Shown piece after piece: positions 57,441 to 64,000 of a stretch of 64,000 nt of DNA. The DNA lies in NCBI GenBank assembly GCA_013822725.1, contig PNKX01000018.1:1-64000 (forward strand), written 5' to 3'. The position numbers and the translations under genes are program-made. The notes below the pieces were generated by a model that did not search any database, was not told the DNA's origin, and worked only from the letters and a program-made list of their open reading frames with translations. Positions within the stretch are counted from its first letter, which is position 1; each line of letters begins with the position of its first letter. The stretch comes from Pirellula sp. Lineage in GTDB: Bacteria; Planctomycetota; Planctomycetia; Pirellulales; Lacipirellulaceae.

Positions 57441-58071
57441 TGCAGGCGAGCTCGCGACGACATAAAAGACAAGCCGCCGGTCATTAACCGGCGACTATGT
57501 CACTGGCGTCTCCTACGAACGAAGCAAAGTCGCCACTCGTCACGTCCTCGACGGCTTCTCTGCGACGGCCACGGCAGGGGACGCGGTTTAGGCCAACGGC
57601 GACGATAACTAAACCTGGTGCACGGGTTCAACAACGACAACCACCGCAGCACCGGGTGGTGCGTTAGAAACCTGCACGTCTCCGTCGGGACCAGCTTCAA
57701 TAGCGGTTCCGGCAACCGCAACTTCACGGCCTCGATGCTCGGCAACCTGGCGAATCACGGTTATAATCGCACTTTCCACGTCGGGCTGCAGGCCGTGCCT
57801 GAACCAGCGACGGCTTTTCTAGGGATGGTCAGTTTTTTGAGCGTGCATGCGACTCGACGGCGCCGCCGACTATAATCGGCGGTGATTCGCTGCGATGCGT
57901 CGATGTCGCAGCGCTAGCTTCGTGACTTGAGAATTCTAGAATCGCGACTTCCACGGCCAGTGAGAGGGCCAGGACGGTCGAGAGACGGTAAACAGCTGAA
58001 GCCTTCGGAAGTGCGTAGCCACGCGCCTCCGAAGGCCATGCCGTTGGTAAACGGAACTGAGAGTTCGCATC
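57441..58071. other. Intergenic region with hairpin and gene remnant
   Basis: 631 bases after the porin. At 57475-57493 a 7-base stem CGCCGGT/ACCGGCG with five-base loop lies 35 bases past the stop, without a T-run; it may still end the nitrate transcript. The PEP-CTERM remnant at 57618-57875 is listed separately. The last 150 bases before the next gene are unremarkable. Confidence 0.5.
57618..57875 (+). pseudogene. C-terminal remnant of a PEP-CTERM surface protein
   Basis: An 85-codon frame that ends in a clear PEP-CTERM signal: VPEPATAFLGMVSFLSVHA then TRRRRRL. The region before it (HGYNRTFHVGLQ) looks like the end of a beta-rich domain. There is no signal peptide, no dedicated start and nothing in frame upstream long enough for the rest of such a protein, so the 5' part appears deleted. 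Confidence 0.6.
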
Positions 58072-61000
58072 ATGATTCAAGTATTTTGGCGGCGACGACG
58101 TTCCTCCATCACGAACTGTCTGGAATGGCCCTCGCGCGTCGCCGTGCGACGGCAAGCCATCGGGAGTCGGTCGCTACGCTTCGAATCGCTCGAAGATCGG
58201 CGGGTGCTGGCCGCGGTCCCGACCGGCTTCACCGAGTCGATCATCGCGTCGAACCTCACCAGCCCCATCGCGATGACTGCCGAGCCCTCCGGCCATCGCA
58301 TGTGGGTCGCCTTTCAGGACGGCAGGTTGGGCGTCATCGAGCACGACGCGATGCAGTCGCAAGCGGTCTATACGCTCCCCTGCGACGGTTCCGGCGAACG
58401 CGGCTTCCAGGGGATCACGCTCGATCCCGACTTCGAGAACAACGGCTACATCTACGTCTATTACACGGCGGCTGCGCCTTCGAGTCACAACCGCCTGAGT
58501 CGACTGACGGTCGATCCCACCACTCAGAACACCATTCTCGCCGGCAGCGAAGTGGTGCTGCTAGACCTTCCCCTCTTCTCGCAGTTGCCGACGAACCAAG
58601 CCCCGATCTGGCACATGGGCGGCGCGATTCATTTCTTGCAAGACGGCACGATTGCGATTCAGATCGGCGACCACCTGAATAACAGCATCGTCCAGAACAA
58701 CAACTCGCCGCTCGGCAAAGTGCTGCGCGTCAATGCCGACGGCACGCCTCGTACCGACAATCCGTTTTACAACCCTGCCGATACGAACCCCGCGGGGGGC
58801 AACGATTGGAACGGCAACGCTCCCGGCGACATTGATTGGATCGATTACGTCTGGGCCTCCGGCCTGCGCAATCCCTTCAGTGGCGACGTCGACCCGGTCA
58901 CCGGTCGCTACTTCGTCAACGACGTCGGCGAAGGGTCGTGGGAGGAAATCAACGAAGCGACCACGGCGGGACGAAACTTCGGCTGGCCCACCACCGAGGG
59001 GGCGTTCAATCCGGCGACGTTCCCGAATTTCACGAATCCGGTGCTCGCCTACAGCCATAGCGAAGACAGCGCCATCACCGGCGGCGCGTTCTACAGCGGG
59101 GCGCTCGCTCAGTTCCCAGCAGCGTATCAAGGAGTCTACTTCTATTCCCAGTTCACTTCGGGAAACATCAAGTACATCAACCCGGCCAGTCCGGGCACGG
59201 CCGTCACGTTCGCCACCGGCGCCGAGTACCCGATGAACCTTGAGGTCGCGGCGGACGGGTCGCTCTATTACATCGCCCGTGGAGCGGGGGCAGGGGGGGC
59301 GCCGGGAATTGGGACAGGGACGATTCGCAAGATTCAGTACGCCGCCAATATCGCGCCTCATATCAGCCAACAGCCAGTCGACCTGCTCGTCTCGGTTGGC
59401 TTCGACGCACAGTTCACGGTGAGCGCCGCAGGGACGACGCCGCTGAGCTACCAATGGCAGCGCCACAATGGCGTCGAGTTCGTCAACGTCCCAGGCGCCA
59501 CGGCCGCGACGTTTACTCTCAGCAATGTCTCGATGGCCGACAATGGCGCGCAGCTTCGCGTCGTCGTCACGAATTTGATCGGCACAGCCGTGAGCGACGT
59601 CGCGACCCTTTCGGTCACGACCGACACGCCGCCGACGCCGACGATCCTAACGCCGTTCGTGGAAACAAAATACGCGGCCGGAAACACAATCTCCTTCTCC
59701 GCCGCCGCTACAGATATTGAAGACGGAACGCTCGGCGGCGCCGCGATGACGTGGCAGGTTGACTTCCACCACGACACCCACTCCCACCCCTTCATGGCGC
59801 CCCTCACGGGCGTCGCCGCGGGGAGCTTCGTCATTCCGACCATCGGCGAAACGTCGGCGAACGTTTGGTATCGAATCACGCTCTCGGTCGTCGATTCCGC
59901 TGGGCTGAAGACGACAATTTCACGCGACGTTCATCCCGTCACCAGCAACTTCAACGTGCTGACGAGCTTCGGCAGCGGCCAGATCCTCGTCGATGGCCAG
60001 CCCCATTCAGCCCCGCTGACGACCACAGGCGTCGTCAACATCGAACGGACGCTCACGGCGCCCGGCACGCAACTAACTCCCAGCGGCGAACTAGCGACGT
60101 TCGTCCGCTGGCTCGACGGCGAGACGCACAATACGCGTACTATTTCGACGCCGGCCAGCGACAAGGCGTACATTGCCGTCTATGCCAACGCCTCTGATTC
60201 GCTCGCGTTTTTGAGCGACTTGCCGGTCTCCAACGAACCGCCGCCCAATGGTTGGGGACCGATCGAACGCGACACGAGCAATGGCGAAGCAGCGGCCGGC
60301 GACGGCGTGCCGATGGCCATCGAGGGCGTTGGCTACGCAAAAGGGCTTGGCGTCCATGCGAACTCCGACGTCCAATACCAACTCGGAGGCTCCTTCGAGC
60401 GATTCATCGCCGACATGGGAGTCGACGACGAAACTGGGGCCGGCGGTTCCGTATCGTTCCAGGTCTACGGCGACGGGGTGCTCCTGTTCAACTCGGGGAC
60501 GATGACAGGCTCGAGCGCCAACCAAAAGGTCGACGTCAGCGTCGTTGGCGTCCAGGTCCTGCGGTTGGTCGTGAATAACGCTGGCGATGGCGACGGTTTG
60601 GACCATGCCAATTGGGCCAACGCCCGCCTCATCGGCGATCAAACGGGCAACCAGATTTACGTCAACTTCCAGACGGCCGCGGCCACGGTTCCCACCGGCT
60701 ACCTTGCCGACGCGGGGCTCGTCTACGCCAACCGCGGCAACGGCCAGTCGTATGGATGGTCCGTCAGTCATGCCGACGTCGCCCGCGATCGCGACGTCAA
60801 CGCCGATCAGCGGCTCGACACGCTCAACCAGTTCCACGTCGGGGCGACTTGGGAGTTAGCTTTGCCCAACGGCGTTTACGCGGTAACGATGTCGATCGGC
60901 GATCCCTCGTTCACTTCCACGCATACGCTGAACGCAGAAGGCGTTTCTTTCTGGGACAATCTGACGCTTAATGCTAACCAATTCCGTCAACGGACCATGC

Positions 61001-61683
61001 TCGTCGCGGTGGTCGACGGTCGACTGACGCTCGATCAGGGCAATGGGCCCAAGCGTGGCGCTCGGCCCAATTACATCGAGGTGATTCCGACGGCCACGCC
61101 GGTCGCGTTTCCGTTAGCACTCGGCGACTTCAACGCCGACGCTCATGTCGACGGGGCCGATTTCCTGCAGTGGCAGCGCGGCTACGGCGCCACGAACGCC
61201 GCTCATTCGCAAGGCGACGGCGATGAGGACGGCGACGTCGACCGCGCCGACCTCACGGTCTGGCAGGCGAGCTTCGCCACCACTTACCCAGCGGCAACGG
61301 CGGCGACTGCGACGACGCTCGAAGTTAGTTCTGCAACTGCGCTCGCCGCCAGCCTGCTGACTGCCGAAGAGATGATGCTCGCAGAAGGGCTCGGACAGAC
61401 TCCATTTCGGCTGACGACGTTGGGTCTGCCGTCTCTCTTTGCTTCAGCAATCCGTCAGCCCTCGTTGTTGCGCGCCCAGCGCATTGATCAAGCACTGCGA
61501 ACCGTCGCCGCGTCGGCCCGCCATGCTGCCGTCGACGTCGACTGGCCATCGGCCGATGACGGCGAATTTTTCGCCAGCGCAAGCGCTGCGAACGCCCGCG
61601 ACAAAGCTGTCGGCAGGCTTGGCTTTGGCCGGTTCAATTGCGAATTGAGCGACGAGTCCGCTCCCTCGATCGATTCGTTGTGA
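58072..61683 (+). CDS. Secreted multidomain sugar-dehydrogenase-like protein with NPCBM and dockerin-like repeats
   Basis: 1203 residues. The N-terminus contains RFESLEDRRVLAA (about 36-48), the planctomycete export motif. Residues about 50-400 resemble PQQ-type glucose/sorbosone dehydrogenases (GERGFQGITLDPDFENNGYIYVYY, WHMGGAIHFLQDG, WASGLRNPFSGD, GRNFGWPT). Ig-like beta domains follow (about 430-520), then two carbohydrate-binding-type domains: an NPCBM-like region (KGLGVHANSDVQY, VDDETG) and a malectin-like region (IYVNFQTAAATVPTGYLADAG). A dockerin-like pair is near 1020-1070 (GDFNADAHVDGADFLQWQRG; GDVDRADLTVW). Probably a cell-surface enzyme acting on a polysaccharide; whether it is active is not shown. 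Confidence 0.82.
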   Translation: MIQVFWRRRRSSITNCLEWPSRVAVRRQAIGSRSLRFESLEDRRVLAAVPTGFTESIIASNLTSPIAMTAEPSGHRMWVAFQDGRLGVIEHDAMQSQAVYTLPCDGSGERGFQGITLDPDFENNGYIYVYYTAAAPSSHNRLSRLTVDPTTQNTILAGSEVVLLDLPLFSQLPTNQAPIWHMGGAIHFLQDGTIAIQIGDHLNNSIVQNNNSPLGKVLRVNADGTPRTDNPFYNPADTNPAGGNDWNGNAPGDIDWIDYVWASGLRNPFSGDVDPVTGRYFVNDVGEGSWEEINEATTAGRNFGWPTTEGAFNPATFPNFTNPVLAYSHSEDSAITGGAFYSGALAQFPAAYQGVYFYSQFTSGNIKYINPASPGTAVTFATGAEYPMNLEVAADGSLYYIARGAGAGGAPGIGTGTIRKIQYAANIAPHISQQPVDLLVSVGFDAQFTVSAAGTTPLSYQWQRHNGVEFVNVPGATAATFTLSNVSMADNGAQLRVVVTNLIGTAVSDVATLSVTTDTPPTPTILTPFVETKYAAGNTISFSAAATDIEDGTLGGAAMTWQVDFHHDTHSHPFMAPLTGVAAGSFVIPTIGETSANVWYRITLSVVDSAGLKTTISRDVHPVTSNFNVLTSFGSGQILVDGQPHSAPLTTTGVVNIERTLTAPGTQLTPSGELATFVRWLDGETHNTRTISTPASDKAYIAVYANASDSLAFLSDLPVSNEPPPNGWGPIERDTSNGEAAAGDGVPMAIEGVGYAKGLGVHANSDVQYQLGGSFERFIADMGVDDETGAGGSVSFQVYGDGVLLFNSGTMTGSSANQKVDVSVVGVQVLRLVVNNAGDGDGLDHANWANARLIGDQTGNQIYVNFQTAAATVPTGYLADAGLVYANRGNGQSYGWSVSHADVARDRDVNADQRLDTLNQFHVGATWELALPNGVYAVTMSIGDPSFTSTHTLNAEGVSFWDNLTLNANQFRQRTMLVAVVDGRLTLDQGNGPKRGARPNYIEVIPTATPVAFPLALGDFNADAHVDGADFLQWQRGYGATNAAHSQGDGDEDGDVDRADLTVWQASFATTYPAATAATATTLEVSSATALAASLLTAEEMMLAEGLGQTPFRLTTLGLPSLFASAIRQPSLLRAQRIDQALRTVAASARHAAVDVDWPSADDGEFFASASAANARDKAVGRLGFGRFNCELSDESAPSIDSL

Positions 61684-61980
61684 GAGCTAGTTTCGAAACG
61701 GCAAGCTGCATCATCCTAACGCCGTCTTCAGCATTGGCTCGGCGGTCAGTCACGCCGACTGCCGCGTCAGCATCGTCATCGACGGGCAAGTGATTGCAGC
61801 GATTCAAGAACCGCTGCCTTCGCTCTTTCTGCACAACGACTGCCGTTGCTCGTCCCGTACCGCCGCCGCTGTTACAGTAGCGATCGTACGCGCGGTCGAT
61901 TTCGAGGCGGAGGCATGCCCGATTTAGCGCCGGCGTCTTCTCTGTCGTACAATCTTCTCGAAAAACGCCGCCCGACGGAC
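61684..61980. other. Intergenic region before the RuBisCO-like gene
   Basis: 297 bases. A frame from about 61720 to 61900 on the + strand reads FSIGSAVSHADCRVSIVIDG and could be a degraded coding piece, but it lacks a start and family match. No repeat or terminator is evident. Confidence 0.4.
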
Positions 61981-63234
61981 ATGTCAGAAAGAATCCGCGC
62001 CACATACGACATCGAAACGCCGCTGCCCGTCGCCGAGGCGGCGGCGATGCTGGCGGGCGAACAGTCTTCCGGCACCTTTGTTGCCGTCCCAAGCGAAACG
62101 CCCGAGTTGCGCGAGCGCTTTGCGGCGCGCGTCGAGGAGATCTGCGCGGGCGAATCAGTCGCGACGCCTGCGCTGCCTGGCGCCAAGCAGGCCGCTCGCT
62201 ACCAGCGTGCGAGGATCGTCATCTCTTGGCCGCTGGAGAACGTGGGGACGAACCTGCCCGCGTTGGTCTCGACGGTTCAAGGAAATCTGTACGAGCTGAC
62301 GCAGTTCTCCGGCCTAAAGCTGGTCGATCTCTCGTTGCCCGCAGAATTCTGTCAGGCGTTTCGCGGTCCGGCCTTCGGCGTTGCCGGCACGCGCGAGGTA
62401 AGCGGCGTCTCGAACGGACCGCTCGTCGGCACGATCGTGAAGCCTAGCGTGGGGCTGACTCCACAGCAGACGACCGCCCTCGTGTCGCAGCTTTGTGCGG
62501 CGGGGATCGATTTCATCAAAGACGATGAGCTGATGGTAAATCCCCCCCACTCGCCGTTTGACGAGCGCGCGAAAGCCGTCATGCGCGTGATCAACGATCA
62601 CGCCGAGCGGACCGGGAAGCGCGTCTTGTATGGGTTCAATCTCACGGACGACTACGACAACATGCAGCGCCACTACGATACGGTGGTTGCGCTTGGCGGC
62701 AAGGCGGCGATGATTAGCGTCAACTCCGTCGGTCTGCCGGCGGCGCTGAAAGTCTGCGGTCGCGGCGAACTGGTTATTCACGGACATCGCAACGGTTGGG
62801 GCCAACTGAATCGGCACCCGCTACTGGGCATCGGCTACGGCGCTTACGGAAAACTCTGGCGATTGGCCGGCGTCGACCAGATGCACGTCAACGGCATCGA
62901 CAATAAGTTCTGGGAAGCGGATGACGACGTAGTCAACAGCATTCGCGAATGCGGCGCGGAGTTGCACGACAAGCGGCCCGTCATGCCGGTACTCTCGTCG
63001 GGGCAGTGGGGGGGGCAGGCGTTCGAAACGTGGCGTCGGACGCAAACCACCGACGTCCTCTATCTGGCTGGCGGCGGCATCATGGCCCACCCCGACGGCA
63101 TCGCCGGGGGCGTCACGGCCATTCGCCAGGCCTGGGCGTGCGCGGAGGATGGGATGACGCTCGAGGCCGCGGCTAAGCGTCATTCAGAATTGCGCCACGC
63201 TGTGGAAAAGTTTGGCCGCAAGGAGCCGTCGTGA
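61981..63234 (+). CDS. RuBisCO-like protein (possible 3-oxo-isoapionate-phosphate enzyme)
   Basis: 417 residues from the ATG at 61981; an ATG at 61915 would add 22 residues. The RuBisCO large-subunit fold is clear, with nearly all catalytic positions retained: E27 and T32 (E60, T65), N102 (N123), K154 (K175), K180-D-D-E183 (K201, D203, E204), H269 and R270 (H294, R295), H302 (H327), K309 (K334) and GGG at 364-366. Gln replaces Gly381 (SSGQWGG). The next gene is a DUF1537 kinase overlapping by four bases (GTGA). In bacteria that use D-apiose, such RLP-plus-DUF1537 pairs (OiaC/OiaX with OiaK) process 3-oxo-isoapionate. That is the best hypothesis; true carboxylation is not implied. Confidence 0.87.
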   Translation: MSERIRATYDIETPLPVAEAAAMLAGEQSSGTFVAVPSETPELRERFAARVEEICAGESVATPALPGAKQAARYQRARIVISWPLENVGTNLPALVSTVQGNLYELTQFSGLKLVDLSLPAEFCQAFRGPAFGVAGTREVSGVSNGPLVGTIVKPSVGLTPQQTTALVSQLCAAGIDFIKDDELMVNPPHSPFDERAKAVMRVINDHAERTGKRVLYGFNLTDDYDNMQRHYDTVVALGGKAAMISVNSVGLPAALKVCGRGELVIHGHRNGWGQLNRHPLLGIGYGAYGKLWRLAGVDQMHVNGIDNKFWEADDDVVNSIRECGAELHDKRPVMPVLSSGQWGGQAFETWRRTQTTDVLYLAGGGIMAHPDGIAGGVTAIRQAWACAEDGMTLEAAAKRHSELRHAVEKFGRKEPS

Positions 63235-64000
63235 GTCTGCTGCTGGCCTGCTTAGCGGATGACTTTACCGGGGCGACCGATGCGTTGGAGTCGTTGACGC
63301 TGGCCGGTCTCCAGACGGTGATGTTCGCCGACGCTCCTTCGCCCCAAGCGGTAGCCGCCATTCACGGGCTGCAAGCGATCGTCGTCGCCACGGCAGCGCG
63401 ATCATGGACTTCTGAGGAAAGCGAACGCGTGCGGCCCATGCTCGCGGCGCTGCGCGAACTCCGTCCGCGGCACGTCGTTTACAAAGTCTGCTCGACGTTC
63501 GATTCCTCGCCGCAGCGCGGCAACATCGGTCGAGTGATCGAGATCGGGTCTGAGGTCTTTAAGCAAGCGACGGTCCCCGTCGTGCCGGGAGCCCCGACGC
63601 TGGGGCGATACGCGGTATTCGGAAATCTGTTCGCCGCCGGCAGCATCGCGTCCGGAGCCGACGTCTATCGACTTGACCGGCATCCGGTCATGAGTCGCCA
63701 CCCCGTCACGCCAATGTTGGAGAGCGACTTGAGGCGACACCTATCGTTGCAGACAGATCGAACGATCGGATTGTTCGACGTTCGAGAGTTGTCGCTGCCG
63801 CCGGCAGAGCGTCGGCGCGCTTGGGCCGCGGCGGCGACGGCTCACGCGATTCTGCTTTGCGATCTGTTGACCGTGGATCAGCAAGCGGCGCTTGGCGGGC
63901 TGCTCGATGATTCAGCCGATGGCCAAGCGCCTAGATTCTCCGTAGGCTCTTCGGGCGCGACATCCTCGTTGGGCGCCTATTGGAATGCCAACGACGCCTG
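63231..64000 (+). CDS. DUF1537 four-carbon acid-sugar kinase, N-terminal part (cut by window end)
   Basis: 256 codons visible, with GTG start inside the RLP stop (GTGA), so translational coupling is expected. The N-terminal LACLADDFTGATDALESL has the family's ADDxTGA substrate-binding motif. YKVCSTFDSSPQRGNIG matches the conserved phosphosugar segment, and VPGAPTLGRY and SRHPVTPM follow. The C-terminal nucleotide-binding half lies beyond the window. The family phosphorylates 3-oxo-sugar acids. Beside the RuBisCO-like protein it is likely an OiaK-type 3-oxo-isoapionate kinase. Confidence 0.85.
   Translation, partial: MSLLLACLADDFTGATDALESLTLAGLQTVMFADAPSPQAVAAIHGLQAIVVATAARSWTSEESERVRPMLAALRELRPRHVVYKVCSTFDSSPQRGNIGRVIEIGSEVFKQATVPVVPGAPTLGRYAVFGNLFAAGSIASGADVYRLDRHPVMSRHPVTPMLESDLRRHLSLQTDRTIGLFDVRELSLPPAERRRAWAAAATAHAILLCDLLTVDQQAALGGLLDDSADGQAPRFSVGSSGATSSLGAYWNANDA

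Overview
The window (about 62% G+C by eye) reads as chromosomal DNA of a planctomycete, most likely of the Pirellulales/Lacipirellula type. The evidence is a DUF1559 prepilin-like protein, PEP-CTERM tails, dockerin-type repeats, an N-terminal LEDRRVLAA export motif, a TPR protein with tandem RNA polymerase alpha-CTD domains, and a mixture of housekeeping and secreted genes. I see no phage, transposase or CRISPR array.

Layout. 1-11030 is almost entirely minus strand: a vWA membrane protein, LysM protein, fused SecD-SecF, YajC, Tgt and a TPR/alpha-CTD protein, with tRNA-Thr(CGU) upstream. 11.8-18 kb is plus strand: ribF, an NrnA-type DHH phosphoesterase, and a two-gene Rieske / cytochrome b-diheme cytochrome c operon. 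18-28.5 kb holds glycyl-tRNA synthetase, comB, four genes of futalosine-type menaquinone synthesis (menG, ubiX, a UbiA prenyltransferase, mqnE), then serC and serA. 28.8-42.9 kb is mixed: BON protein, FHA-GAF-PP2C phosphatase, tRNA-Gln(CUG), a LuxR/receiver pair, aldehyde dehydrogenase, POT transporter, Gfo/Idh/MocA oxidoreductase, a non-canonical Nramp-like transporter, aconitase, and a secreted LVIVD-repeat protein.

44.3-57.4 kb is the main accessory system, a nitrate assimilation locus. A NarX-like histidine kinase and FixJ/NarL-type regulator diverge from narK (nitrate transporter), a NirB-NirD fusion, a DmsB-DmsC fusion (four [4Fe-4S] clusters plus quinol-type membrane anchor), a NasA-type molybdenum nitrate reductase without export signal, and an outer-membrane beta-barrel protein. 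Together these suggest nitrate sensing, uptake, a quinol-linked cytoplasmic nitrate reductase and NAD(P)H-dependent nitrite reduction.

57.4-64 kb holds a PEP-CTERM gene remnant, a 1203-residue secreted sugar-dehydrogenase-like protein, and at the right edge a RuBisCO-like protein translationally coupled to a DUF1537 acid-sugar kinase cut by the window end, which points to D-apiose/isoapionate-type sugar catabolism.

Between genes lie many palindromic elements of about ten sequence families. Several are repeated within the window and one pair shows compensatory stem changes; these are the main unexplained structure.
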